In this document: positions 46,085 to 59,500 of the stretch, in pieces
Layout of the letters: every line of letters starts with the position of its first letter
Numbering within the stretch: the stretch's first letter is position 1
Assembly: GCF_001640805.2 (NCBI RefSeq)
Contig: NC_066848.1
Span: forward strand, 6,823,688 to 6,887,687
Length of the DNA stretch: 64,000 bases
Direction: 5' to 3'
Source of the DNA: Lates calcarifer
Taxonomy: Eukaryota > Chordata > Actinopteri > Centropomidae
The notes under the pieces: generated by a model
Seen by the model: the letters and a program-made list of their open reading frames with translations, nothing else
Told to the model about the DNA's origin: nothing
Databases searched by the model: none
Position numbers and translations under genes: made by a program

Positions 46085-49000
46085 ATGGGTAACGTACCCA
46101 CTACAGTGAAGCACTGCTTGAGCTATGAGCAACTCATCCAGGACTACCCATGGCTGAGACACTGGCTGCAGGAGAAGGTGGGCGTCGTTTTTCTTATTTC
46201 TAATCTGCTGCACATGCTCTGCCACATGACTCTCTCATGACAGAGTGGCTGCGCAGCAGCCAGCCACTGATGACAGTGCTAATGCTGTGTGCTGCTTATG
46301 TAATGGTCCACTTCAATTGAAATTCTGCTCTATTTTTACATTTTACAGTATTTTAAAGGATGTGTGGGATTATCTCTGATTAAAAATGGTAATTTTTTCT
46401 TAATGGACTGTATATGACAAAAGATGTGGACTAGATGCTTCTGTTTCTTCTATCCCCCTTCTATCCCCCAGGATTATCTGATAATAATTTAAAATAATTT
46501 AAAATTTGTTTCTTGCAAATGAACACACCACCTCTTTTAGCCTCTTACAGGTCATTGTTTTGTATTTATTGCCTGCACATATCTTGAATATTAGAGTCTG
46601 AGCTGTTCCTTTCCAACTGTAACCCTCAGCTATACTATAGCATAAAGAATACTGCATTACAAGTAAAATCCATGTATTCTAATTCTTACCTGTTCCAAAG
46701 TATTTTAGAATAAATGCTCTTAGTCTATCAGAAGTAAAAGTACTACATTACTGATGCATTAACAAACAACATTTCTTCGTTATATTGTATTTGGTGGAGT
46801 TACTTCTAAAAAACAAATAATTGATTAGTCGATTGACAATAATCAGCAACTATTTTGATGATCAATTAATTGTCTTAGTTATTTTTCACCCTCTTAAATG
46901 TTAGGATACAAAAATCACATACTGACTGACATACTTTTGACATTTAAGACACTAACGATCAATTGATTAATTGAAAAATTAATCGATGCTTGAAGGCAGA
47001 AAGAAGGCACTGTTTGCCACCCCATTATCCATTAGCCATATCAGTTTAATGAGCTGCCAAATCTGTTCAATAGTAGACAAAACCTGATTGGAAATATTAA
47101 TGGTTTTTGGTCAGCTAGATGGTGTTTTTTTTTTTTAAAGTCACTCAGTTTAAGAAGTTTAAGAAGTAAGCTAATGTAATGTTTACTGTGTAATATTTAA
47201 CTCTTTCTGAGGTTTTACACTGAAGTTCAACAAGAGCATCTTCTCTAGAATTATGAGGTTCAGACTAGAAAAATACCCTGTTCCTCAGAATATCCCTTGT
47301 GGTTTATGTGGAGTTACCCTTACCTTCTTTTCCAGCTTTTTCTCTATGACACATCTCCTGAGTTTGCATCCTAATGGCCTGACAGGCTTAGTTATGTTTT
47401 GCTTCTTAGGTTTCATGTGGCTTTGAGGTAGAGAGTTGTTCATGTTAGAAATGACATGTCCTGGAGCATCCCACGCCAAAGGGATGACTGAGTGCTTGTG
47501 TTCAGTGCTCTGTTGAGTGCTATTCCTCTTCTTATTTTCTTTGCTCTTTCTCTTTTATATTTTTCCAGACCATTACAGGACATGAGTACCCAGAGTTTGT
47601 TAAAATCGTTGAGGTTGGGCCGAGAGATGGACTTCAAAATGAAAAGGTATACACTGTCATTTCAGTCAGGAATCTCATTTATATTTATATGTGCCCTTGT
47701 TTTGTATTACTACAAACGATCAACCCTGGAAACCCCCTGTTTTTTCTGTATCTGTCATGCATAAAACAATCCATAACATATGGGTTGTGTGCCATAATTG
47801 CCAGGAGCATATGTTTCACATTTTCTTTGAAATTGAATAGGAAAGATGACACGTCTTCTGGTTTAGTTTACTCTGCTTAGCATGTCACAGCTTCATTATT
47901 TCCTTGTTGCTCACCAGTTGTTTTACAGATTGCACTGGATATAGAAATAATTGTATTTACTGCAGCATGCTATTGTGAGAATCTAAAAGAGATCTAAAAA
48001 TATTCAGCAAGTGCAAGATTCGGAATATGAATATAGATGTCAATGCAACTGGCAAGCAGCACAGCAAATATAAAACAAAACAACAACAACAAAAATCTGC
48101 CAGATATCTGCTTGTTGTACCTCCCATCTTGAGTGGAATCAAATCCAGAAAGAGTTGTTTCAGTTTCATTGTTCCCCAGGAAATTGTTCCGACAGGGGTG
48201 AAAATCCAGCTGATAGACATGCTCTCACGAACAGGCCTGTCTGTGATCGAGGCCACCAGCTTTGTCTCATCAAAGTGGGTACCGCAGGTAATAATTCTTC
48301 TTTGTGCACAGATAAGGAACTCTGAGTGATTTATTAGGCCATCTTTCTCATCTGCATAACTACAGCTCCTCTAGCATCCTTGTAAAGAATACTTGGAAAG
48401 CGTATTTTAAGATATTCGTCATAAAAGTGCAGTTGCCTTCTCTTTTCCTGTCATAAATTGTTCCACTATTTATTTTAACATGTTTTGTTAACACTGAGAA
48501 TGTGACATAAATTAGTATTTCTGTTGGTTGAGAAATGTCAAGCATGTGAAAACATTTGTGTAGGATGATGTATTCTCAGGAACATGTTAAGATGATGTTA
48601 AAGGTTTATTTTTCTACATCATATGTTTTCCTCTCTTCATTTAGATGGCAGACCACACTGATGTACTCAGAGGAATCCAGAGAGCTTCTCATGTTCAGTA
48701 CCCTGTTTTGACACCTAACATGCAAGGCTTCCAGGATGCTGTAAGCATTAATTTTCAATTCAGCTTGATGATCTCTACTATAAATCACAACTGTTTACCC
48801 GTGCCTGTCAATGTGAGTTAATTGTTGGCACTACATTCTTTTTATGCCAAATAATTACTGCACTTACATAAGTGCGACTCCAACTCAGTGTTGAGAGCAG
48901 TTTTACAAGTTAATTTTTTCTCTCTCCTGTTTTAAGGTTGCAGCTGGTGCTACTGAAGTGGCAGTGTTTGGGTCAGCGTCTGAAACCTTCAGTAAAAGAA

Positions 49001-52000
49001 ATATTAACTGCTCTATTGATGAAAGCATGCTGAGGTTTAAGGAAGTCATTAACACTGCCAAAGAGCAACAAATTCCAGTGCGCGGGTTAGTATATATAGT
49101 ATGTGAGTTACATAGTGGGTGAGAAAACACATGATCCATTTCACTGGTGTTCTGATTTCACTGTGATTATCACATTTATTCTTTTACTCCAAATGAAAAC
49201 AAAATAAGTGAAAATACTCTTTTTATATGTAGGAGAAAACACACAATTCTGTAATGATACCTTTATAGCAAAGTCCAGATGTTCATCTATGCATTAGAAA
49301 ACCACAAGTCCAGATGGACATTACAGCAAACCAAACATGGTAAGTTACTTTATATAGTTGTGCCTTTTGTCATAGATGGAAAAGTAAGGCACTGCAATTA
49401 TAATGTATGTTTTCTTAGATTACATGAACCTCTCCAACCAAAACAAATAAACACATTGCAACAGTGGATTAATGCAAACACTGTCACTTTCCAAGAGCCA
49501 AATAGTGTTTAATAATTTACAGATGGCATTAAACTGAGTACTGGATTACCACCAAAATCTAATCACTGATCTGTGAACCAAATCTCATCTAAATCTTTTT
49601 GGATTCCTCTGATATATCTCTCTGACAAACTAGACGACTAGCCAAAATAACAAGGCCAAAAACCATCAGAATCAACAGCAATGTTCCAGAAGCATCTTAT
49701 CCTTATTTAACTGAGTTAGTCCATCTAACAACCACAGGCTTGAGTGAAATATTTGGCTTCTTAAAATGGGGCTTTTATGTCAGTGAATGTGTCCTACATG
49801 TCAGCAACACAGAAACCACAATCATAAAATAATCAGCAACTTTCAGTTCTCCATGTTACAGTGAATTGCTGCTCTATGCACAGCAGCTGTTTAGTTGTAG
49901 TTAGTCAATAGCATCAGATGCTATGAAATGTTACACAAATACATTAACGTTGACACCAATTTCGTTCTCTTTCAGATATGTTTCCTGTGCCCTTGGATGC
50001 CCCCATGAGGGACACATTGAACCCTCTAAAGTTGCTGAGGTGAGACTAACTGCATAACCCTATTATGCTCTAATTACTGAAACATTCAGTTGAGAAAATA
50101 TTAATGAATGGTCATTTTGAAATATTATCATGACACAGAACATTAACTGAACTCAGTTTATATGCATGATGAATTTATGAGATGGTGCTTATTTCATTAA
50201 ACTACAGGAGAGCTCTTATCTCAGCAGCACTGGGAATGAGGCAGCATTTTCTCTAGCATTAATAAACTTATATTAAGGTGCAAAAGCTAATATTTAAAGA
50301 ATCACTCCCTTTTTATTGCTATCATTATTATTGCTTCCCATGTGCATGACAGAGCTGAGTCATAGTTCTTTGGTTTCAGGCATTGGACAAGTTCTTCATA
50401 TTCCTACTGTAACTACAGATCGAATCATATCTTTGTGTGAGAGATGTGAAAAGTAGCAGTTTTTAACAATGAAAAATAAAATTTCATTTTACCTTTAAAA
50501 ATTGAACGTTCCGTCTGCAAAACCAAACATAAAATAATACGTGCATCGAAGATAAACATTTTGATTTTGTTTTAATGAGAGGGTTTTTTCCCCACAATTC
50601 TTTAGGTAGCAAAGAGGTTATATGACATGGGCTGTTATGAGATTTCCTTGGGGGATACCATCGGTGTTGGTACTCCAGGTTCCATGTTGAAGATGCTGCA
50701 GAGTGTGATGAAGGAGGTGCCCACCAAAGCTCTCGCAGTTCACTGCCATGACACTTATGGTCAGGCACTGCCCAACATCCTAACTGCACTTCAGGTAAGA
50801 ACTAACTACTACTACTACTAAAACTACTGCCACTACACCATGCAGCCAGATGAAAAATTTCATTCACAAGAATTTTGTTTACATAAATACTAACAGTGAG
50901 AGCAAAAGAGAAAAACAAGAGCTAAAAGAAAATACAAACAAGCTGAACCTGACCCTGAACCCAAACCCCCAAATTATGGTTTATATCTAAAAAGATTTCC
51001 AAAAGACATACCACTCTCTCTGGCAAGACTATTCCGTCAAACTATGGGTAGAGAAAGCACCTGGCATTTCTGGAAGTCCACAAACGAGGGGGAACCGCTC
51101 CAAAAATTGAGTGGATGGGACCTGTGAATTCTGGGAAAATGATGAGGAAAGACCTGGAAAATTCTCAAAACCTGGCAGAGACCAAACAAATGTCTTTGAA
51201 AACAGAGCAAAGGAGAGATCTGACATCAATGAAGATTTGGTGAAAGGCACAAGGTAACCAACACAAGGGATGTCTGAAGAGGGAGGAAGGCTGAAAAAGT
51301 CTCAGGTCTCTGAAGAAAAGAAAGACGTGAGCGCTGATAATTCTGGGAGGACAAGTGTGAGTCATACCTCTCATTGACACCTCTTTTATGAGAAGAAATG
51401 TGTGATAAAAGCATCCCGATCTTTGTGTGAGAGATGTGAAAAGTGGCGGTACTTTATTTTGCAGAGGTCTGTAGAGGGCTTACAAATACTGGCATGATTT
51501 GAAGAAGAGGCGTGTTAACCTCAGAGCTGGAAGTGTAGATTCTCCTCTGCACAGGCACAAGACAGCAATGCATCATCCTCACATCCTCTCATGTTAAATC
51601 GTCTGACAGCTTTTCTCCCTGCTTTCTCTGTGGCTTGGCAAGGATTATTTGGGCACCTTCTCTTTCACATGCACATCCTTCTCCTTAAGATGAATATAAA
51701 TATTCTTGTGGAGAACCACAGGTCGATTATGGATAAATGCCCAGCCTTTGCATAAATCAGTGTTGTTACTCATGATGACATGAAGAGGAGCAGCCAGATG
51801 TGGAAGCAAAGTTCGAGGTGGTGATTCTTGTTCCAGGATATCTTTCAACTTCCTTAAGTAACTGCCAACATTGTAGAGATCACAAGTCTTTTCTGAGGTT
51901 TTAAATCATTATTCCTGCTGGGGATAATCATACGTTGAGCTTCTCCCAATCCATCTTTTTAGACAATTTTTAAGGCACAAGTTGCAATACATTCAGAGAC

Positions 52001-55000
52001 AGCGTCTTTTCTTCATTTTTACAGATAGCAGTGGAACAAAGCATTTATTTTTCACTGGAATCAGGCAAGATGAAGTTAAATTCTCATCAATTAGGCCATT
52101 TACTGTAGCCATTTCAGGTTGTTTGAAATCAAATTAAACTACAATTGTCATTTTGAGTATGCAGCTGAAGAGTAAAACAATGACTCACTGTAAACCAGAA
52201 TCTTCCCTGAGCTTAAATGACAATGTGGTGGTTTACAACATTATGAATGTATCCTCTGTTCGGCGGCTATTTAGAGGGCCCAAAACAAATGTGTAGGTTA
52301 CAATGGGACACACAGAAAACCAGGAACCGTCAGTCAACAAGGAAGAGGGGCATTAAGAAACATGATCTAAGCCTCACCACAAAGTAAGATGATTCACAAA
52401 CTGCCCACAGAAGAAAAAAAATCCCAGAATCTTAATGAGCATAAGATATTTCCCAAGGGCCCTCCACATTACACTGTGGATTACTACATTACAGTACACA
52501 TGTATTGTAGTAAAGAAAACAACTTCATGGACTATTACAGTATACTATTATACTAATATAATATACTACACAATATACACAGCTTACAAAAATGTAATTA
52601 GGTTATAAACCCCTGTAGAGGAGCTCTATTCAGGGTTGTTTTTCACTACTTTGCCCCGTAGCGAGTGCAAAACTGACACAAATCCAGACATAAAACAGAG
52701 GTAACGCAGATATGGCTGTATCAGTTCTCTGGAGCACATTGTCACTGCAGAGGAGGAAGCTCAATTGGGGCTGGGTGGGTCAACAGATGTGAGGGGGGTC
52801 AGCACAAAGGCTCACCTATTCAGTGTCTGTTGGACAAAGCAACTGAAAGCTAGGTGGATAGAAGGGCCCTGGGGGGCTCCTAACTCATCTGTCGCTTGGC
52901 TGTTGAACTCTTGACAATGCTGTGCTTAAAGGCCAGTGGAAAATGATCCTTTCATTTGCTCGGTGCTGTGCACGTGATGAACAGCTCCGCAGCTGTGGAC
53001 CTAGCTTGAGAAACTTCTGTAGCACTTTTTTCACAGCACTATTTCACAGGACTGCAAATATCTGGTCTGCAGAGGATAATTATGCTTTAGTTTGTGTAGG
53101 TTGCTGCATAGTTCCTGAGGTAATGTCATAAATTTACAGTGCTCTGACACAGTATCACCCAGGAATTAAAAAGACCTAGATTTAAGACCTGGAAATATTT
53201 AATCATCAAGACTTACACACCCACCAAAGTTATGTGCCGCACGTGGAGGCACATATTACACACATTTATTTTCTGATATTGTATTATTATTTTTTTCATT
53301 TACAAAGGTAGGTCAGTTATCACTTCTTAGCTCCCACTCTCTAATGTCAAAAATCCATTAAGTAAAAATTAACTCATTAATTACAGCAAATTCATATTAT
53401 TGATAAGAATTGCAAAGAGTGAATACATGTCAGGTCATAGTTTTATAATGTGAGAGATGCGTCTATACTATACTATCTCTAACTCTAACTGATATTAACA
53501 AATATTTAGTGCACCGCAGTAAGTCACAAAACACAATAAAGCATTTATTTGAAGGGAATAAATGGTTTGATTGACTCCACTATTGATTATCTACGCTGCT
53601 ATTCATCTTTAACACTGCAACAGTAAAGTGTGCTGCAGTAAAGCTCAACAATGTCCATGTGTAAAGTGGCAAAATATTTTTAAAGTTAACTCTGATTTTG
53701 GATGGTGAAATTCCTCTGTGGATCATACTTGGAATGATTCATCACAGCTGCCCCGTGGCCACAGAAAGTAATAGCAGCCGGGAATATTTAGCCTACCATT
53801 TGCTCACCCATAAACAAGATGGAAATGAAAGATTTTATCATAGTTTTTCATTACTGTGTGCCAGAACTCCACACCACCAACTGGGAGAGAAATGAATTCC
53901 CCCAGCGCTGTCAGCCCTGAGTCACCTCTTTTGTTCCTGATAAAGACATTCCTCAGTCTTTGTACCTTGTCTTTTTTTTTTTTTTTCAAGAGGTCTGGGG
54001 GGGCTTTGTTACAAACCTACTCCTGGCAGGTCACACAATGACAATGTATGTGCTTAGATTTCACAGGCTTGGCAAGGAAAATTATTTTTTCTTACCCGCA
54101 ATTTTGGTGTATTGTGTAGTGCTGCAGCTGGGGAATACAGTATAACCTGTTTGTGCTCACACTTGAGCTCTCGGCTAACAATAACATTTATCTGCAGTAT
54201 TTTCCTTTGTCTCTGTCCATGAGGCAGCGCTCAGCCATGATGTGCTGCGGAGGGTCAGTAACCTTGTTTTGTAAGTGTGTTGATAACTCGAGTACAGCTT
54301 GGCCTCATTGGCAGATGTTGACATGATGATGTTATATTTGCTATTTATGACATGATATCATATTATAACCATCATCATCATCGTTCTTCATCATCACCAT
54401 CATCGTGATGATCATTACCACCATCATCATCATCACCATCACCATTGTTGTTCTCAGCAAAAATTCAACATGATCATAGTATATAATTCTACACTCTGTA
54501 ACCGATACAAAAGTGATTTCTATTTCTATTGAGCCACATAATTTATAATAAATAATACTGGAGGATGTTTTACAAAACAAACTAGGTCAGAAAAGGTTGA
54601 TAAAGTTGATTACACATACAGGATGTGTGACTTTTGTGCACTACATTTTATGGTTACTGTATTCATTTATTTATCAAGGATAACATAAATGAAATAACAT
54701 TAATATGATCCAAATGTGTCAGAATTGATCAAAAGGCTGATTTGTCACCTGCAGCTCCTGGATGAGTTGATGTTATACATCAAAAGACAGAACAGCATCA
54801 AAGCAGATGTGAGAGGATACAGCATAAATGGAAGGATATATTGTATAGCAAACATCACAGAGCAGACTCATACAGGCACATACAGTAACACATTCAGAAA
54901 CTCACAATAACCAAAAACAAAGTATAATTTTTCAAGTGCATAATAAGAACGCATGAAGCAAACACAACTTTCTGGTCTTTTTTATTACAGTGAAGTTGCT

Positions 55001-58000
55001 GCAGTTGCAGTTGTAATATTATTTTTAAATATTACAATTCATTATTATTAAAGATAATTAAGAATATCTTTACTATGTCTAAGATTTGGTCAATAAACAA
55101 AGGTGCATTCAGCACAGTTTGTGTCTATGCCAATTAGTAGTTTTTGTACAATTTTATGTGGATTGTCTCTGTAGATTTTTTAGATTTAGATTATCTTTCT
55201 GCAGTTCTGGCAACTCTGACCAAATATTTTTCTTTCTCTTTTTTTGCAGTAATGAAGTTAAATTAGGATCTAAATTTTTGCCATATTAAGACCAATTGTA
55301 GTGGTCATTGGTTGCTCTGCATTCATGAAACTCAGTAATCCATGAGGAGGTAAATATGGAAGGTGAATGGCTTGATTATACATTTTATGCCCAAATAAAT
55401 CATGAAGTAAAAATGTCATTTATTTATTCTTTATGTTTGTTTTGTCTATCTCCTAGCTGCCCTCCAATATCTGGGCTATGCTTTCCAGTGGGAAGCTTAT
55501 TTATGTGTTCCTGGAGAGAGGTTATATATGTGTCAGCAGTGGCCCTGTGACAGTTTTCTTTCAGCTTCCCAGTTTATGTAGTGGTGGGTAAAGCATCGCT
55601 GCTTCATATCCTTCAGTGAATACACACTCTCTCTTTCTCTCACTTTCTGACGCAGTTAGAAAACCAATATGGGAGCATGTCCATCTTCAGCCTCGTCCAC
55701 TCAGTGTGTAGAATGTCAACAAGCTTATCCTGAATCATGCAAGTTTTAAAATGCACTGTGTCGTTATCCAGGAATGTATTGTTTTTATATAGCCACAGCT
55801 CACTGGATATGGCTTTTTCACACTGAGTGCACATCTGGTTTCTGGGCAGTGTGAACTTAACTGAGCATTGGCAAGCTAGGGCTGCTGACCACCAATCCCT
55901 GCGTGATTACTGTCCAAAGGAACAGGGCACGCCGTTGAAGGGTCTGTTTTGTTCCTCTAGGAAACAGTATGCTGAATACCCCCTGGCCTTACGCGGTTAG
56001 CAGCTGAAAGCGAGAGGATTGGCATGGTAGATTACAACTCTGTGTTTATACTACAAAAAATTCTGCCTAGTACAATATCCTGCTCTGGCTTTAACCAAGG
56101 TCTGGAAATCTCGTGCACTGCACACACCGGAGCAGATCTCCTCCTCCCTCTACCCCACCTCCTCCTCTTCCCTTGCCAACACAAACAGCAATTACGGCTG
56201 GCTCAGACAGCCCTTGAAAGAAGTAGGTTCTTGTCTGGAGGAAAAGCAACCAATTAGCTGTATTGTTCAAAAAAGGGGCAATAGAGATTCTTTTAATTTA
56301 GCTTGCTGGGTCCTGCTCCACGGGGTGAAAGTCCTCCATGACCTAATGCCACTGAGAGGACCAGCGTGTTAATTTTGTCTCACTGTGGGATCCTCTGACA
56401 TCTGGCTCCGCCACGGAAGCTGGAAAACATCTTTAATATCCTCATGACGATCCCAGGGACATGTGGAAAACATCCCAAGACCTTAGCCGGTAATGATTCA
56501 GAAAAACTGAAGGTCTGGCTTCATCATTTTTTGGTGTAAAAACCAAGGTTATACGTGGTTAGGGTATACACTTACACGACAAGCACTACTGTTTTGTCTC
56601 TGTCTGTGATATCTGCATTCAGGGAAATTTTAAAGTCAATAAATGAACTCATCTTGGGGCGCTGACATTAGTTTACACAAAGCAGTGAACTAATATTTCC
56701 TGAGTGGGATTTTAGGACATTTGCTAAGCCATCCAAAAAATAGAAAAACAACTAAAAACGCATCATAAATTTTCATATGGAGGCCAGACACTTGATACTG
56801 TAGTCAGTAAAAAAAGAAAAGAAAATTAGAAAGAAACAGGACATTTTCCCTCAAAATATTGATTGTAAGCAGCCAGTGAACCAAAGCTGTATTCTTACAT
56901 CCTAGGGACATCAGTGAAATAATTTATGACATTTATGATTATTTGTAGTAACTGCACATTTGAGTAGTAATGTTACAGTTCCCGTATTGTTGGCATGGTG
57001 TAAGAGGACACCATCCGGCCAAGGAAAGAATCTCTTCTCAGTGTGGCAAGAAAGTGAATCCCCATGGTTAAGGGCAGAGTAGTGCTGTAAAAACATGAGT
57101 AACCAGGAGAATCAGAAACATATGAAATGTTCTGTTCAGCATTTATAATGTTCCTCTCATATGAACAAGGCCGTAATTATGTGGTGCTGGTGGTTTGAGC
57201 TGACAAAGAGGATGACTAAGCCATACTGTAGGACATTCTGTGCCCACTCATTCAAGACATAAGCCCACAGTACTCCTAAACAGCTGTAAAACACGACCGC
57301 AGCCCTGGCAAAGGTGCACTGCAGCGGGTAGAACAATTCAATGGAACAAGGATCTTTGTTCCTGGGTTTTACCTGAGGTGAAGCCCATGCGGAGGTGCTG
57401 AATGTCTCTGTTGTGTGTCCTTGCAGATGGGGGTCTGTGTAGTGGATTCCGCAGTAGCTGGCCTGGGAGGCTGCCCGTATGCTCAGGGTTCATCGGGCAA
57501 TGTTTCAACAGAGGATGTTCTCTACATGCTCCATGGCATGGGCATTGAAACAGTAAGTATATCTTTGACGGGCCTGACATATTTTATATCTTTATAATCC
57601 CAACACATCTGCCAAACTCATACAATCATTCAAAGTTCATTTACATAAACAGATCACTGTGCAAACATACTGCTCTGTAAATGTTTATTTTAAAATATCA
57701 GTGGTTTTACACAACTTGCACAAGCCCACAGTGTTGCTTGCTCCTTCTCAGGAACAATTTATTTAACAATTCCTACCCCTGCTGGTGGAATATGTTCACT
57801 ACAGTTTAGTTTCCCTTCCACCTGTGGCACACATCCATTTACTGTACATCCATGAGCAGCCTGCCTTTACATTCATCTCACCCACACTACACTGTAACTG
57901 ATACTACAACACATTTTTTGCAGGGTGTAAACCTCGCCAAAGTTATAGACGCTGGTGACTTTATCTGCAACGCTTTATGTCGCAAGACAAACTCCAGGGT

Positions 58001-58028
58001 TGCCCAGGCCAGAGGCAGGACCCCGTGA
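46085..58028 (+). CDS. hmgcll1: 3-hydroxymethyl-3-methylglutaryl-CoA lyase-like 1 (cytosolic/ER HMG-CoA lyase), 9 coding exons
   Basis: Cleaves HMG-CoA to acetyl-CoA and acetoacetate outside mitochondria. Exons: 46085-46177, 47569-47646, 48180-48287, 48645-48740, 48937-49085, 49976-50039, 50606-50794, 57427-57552, 57924-58028; 1008 nt, 335 residues. The N terminus [17 protein letters not shown] carries the N-myristoylation-type glycine that separates HMGCLL1 from mitochondrial HMGCL. There is no transit peptide, and the C terminus (GRTP) lacks the HMGCL peroxisomal CKL. Catalytic and metal sites are intact: [10 protein letters not shown] (Arg50, Asp51), HCHD (His242, His244), and the signature [11 protein letters not shown] with catalytic Cys275 and Asn284 nine residues on. 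The TIM-barrel fold is complete. Length fits the shorter human isoform (about 340), which lacks an optional N-terminal exon. Intron 7 is 6.6 kb; all introns are GT-AG. Confidence 0.95.
46648..46765 (+). repeat. Dispersed teleost repeat, copy C
   Basis: 'actgcattacaagtaaaatc' followed by an AT-rich block and 'gaagtaaaagtactacatta' fits the middle of the same percomorph repeat family as copies A and B. It lies in hmgcll1 intron 1, next to a second repeat. Confidence 0.5.
46813..46990. repeat. Dispersed fish repeat with TTAATCGATT-type arms
   Basis: The block 'aattgattagtcgattgaca', 'atcagcaactattttgatga', 'caattaattgtcttagttat' matches the pattern of a widespread fish repeat (ATTAATCGGCAACTATTTTGATAATCGATTAATCG). 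A second, inverted arm 'atcaattgattaattgaaaa' + 'attaatcgatg' follows at about 46958-46987. Confidence 0.6.
50429..50460 (+). repeat. Direct repeat, left copy (hmgcll1 intron 6)
   Basis: A 32-bp segment (starts 'atctttgtgtgagagatgtg', then 'aaaagtagcagt') recurs at 51419-51450 with two mismatches. The two copies flank exon 7 in the same orientation, 990 bp apart. Confidence 0.75.
51419..51450 (+). repeat. Direct repeat, right copy (hmgcll1 intron 7)
   Basis: Second copy of the 32-bp segment (ends 'aaaagtggcggt'), 30 of 32 bases identical to the copy at 50429-50460. Confidence 0.75.
54369..54446 (+). repeat. (CAT)n/(ATC)n microsatellite, imperfect
   Basis: Repeated CAT triplets with interruptions. 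In reverse they give an artefactual methionine/aspartate-rich open frame on the minus strand. Confidence 0.9.
57427..57552 (+). CDS. hmgcll1: hmgcll1 exon 8: HMG-CoA lyase active-site exon
   Basis: Encodes residues 260-301 with [20 protein letters not shown]. This is the family's active-site signature. Cys275 corresponds to the catalytic cysteine (266 in human HMGCL) and Asn284 to a metal ligand. It is separated from exon 7 by a 6.6 kb intron, yet phase 0 is kept and the motif is unbroken. Confidence 0.95.
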
Positions 58029-59500
58029 TGTGTTTCTGTGAAGGAATATGTATATATAAATATTTGAATCTCTTCCCTTTAAAGTGCTTCCCCTGTTGTT
58101 GCTGCCTTTCAATTTGTTGCCTATGCTGCTGTATTTGAAGTACATTGCTCCTTTTAAACTGTCCGAGGTAACTACTGCTTTCAGTTTAAGTTTTTCCATT
58201 TTTCATTTCATTTTGCTGTTAGTTCACTGATTCAGTTCATTCACTTCATTTGAAGGACCATTATGATCCACAGTCATTCCTCTGTGAAAGAGGTCTAGGC
58301 TGATAATATGTTGAGTTATGAATACATGGCTGAATTATCTTCTTTTAATTTAAATCTCTTTCTGACATATAAACCCACTGAAGGTTAGTCACTTTTATTA
58401 CTTTGCATAAGTCAGTGGCCTTATAGAAAAACAGAACAGAATAAGACTTTAGTTTTTAGCTCTCAATGTGTTATCAACACAGTTATTTCATTTGAACAAA
58501 TAGAGGAGACTGCAAAAAGAGAAAGCTCCTTCATGCTTTTTGAATATGAGTATCTCCTTATACAGTACCTTCTCAGAAGACCTTTTCAGCTTCTCCTCCC
58601 TTGGACAGATTCTGTATGAATAGCAATCAAAAAGAAGACTCCACTCACAAACTAACCATTTAAAAGCATTTTTTCTCTCAGGTTTGCCAAAGATCATTTA
58701 GAGCAACATTATGTAACTATTTTACCTTTGAATAACAGCTTCTGAATAATTTTGATGGTCCACCGACTTGTAATAGGGAGAATGGTGCCTCTGCCATTTC
58801 CACTCCTCGCCCCATACGGCTATTCTTGCACTATAGAACTTTGGTATGATCGCCCGTGAGAAGTGCCTAACTGAGTGGTAGTCAGCAGCTTAAACTGTCG
58901 GAATAAGGCCAAGCAAGTTCAAGAGTAATGCCAAACTATAGATCAGTTATAAGTAATTGAAAACCAGCGTTCACCTTCAATGTCCAGCCAGGAAACTTTG
59001 AAAATATCATGAATCCTAAACTGAGTTTGGCAGCAGGACTTCTGAACCCAGTAGCCAGGGATCTGTTTTAGTTCAGTGAGCAGGATTACATAGTCAGAGC
59101 TCTGGTCAAGAGATTGATAGGGTTTGTTTTCAGTACATGAAAACTGCCTAACCACTTTGACTCGGAGCCCACTGCAAAGGCCGCTGCTGCTCAGCAAAGT
59201 TACATTTTGTTGCTTTTTTTTACCATGACATAAGCTACTGTCTGTGCAAGTCAAATGTGGTTGCATATCGATCATGTCTCTGCTGTGTGTTTACATCCTA
59301 CTGTGCTATCTGTAAAACATTATACAATAGAAACAGTAATTTTAATGACCTTTTATCTAAAACAAGATGACAAACAAAAAATACCATATATATTATGCAT
59401 AAGAAAAATGAAAATCAGTTATCACGTTATTATCTTTTTATGTACACATGCTGGTTTCATCTCAATAAAGAACAAAGGACCAACAAAAAGATCTGTTGTG
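58029..59500 (+). terminator. hmgcll1: hmgcll1 3' UTR and candidate poly(A) signal
   Basis: The first AATAAA after the stop codon is at 59464-59469, followed by a T/G-rich stretch (from about 59490). That would give a 3' UTR of about 1.45 kb. A nearer non-canonical signal cannot be excluded. Confidence 0.4.

Larger units (their letters stand above)
50795..57426 (+). other. hmgcll1 intron 7 (6.6 kb), no gene recognised
   Basis: By far the largest intron of the gene. It includes a (CAT)n microsatellite, an AT-rich tract near 52490-52580 and a purine-rich block near 50880-51380. I saw no nested gene on either strand. Confidence 0.5.

Noticed and set aside
54341..54580. Methionine/aspartate-rich minus-strand open frame
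   Set aside because: Product of the (CAT)n microsatellite.
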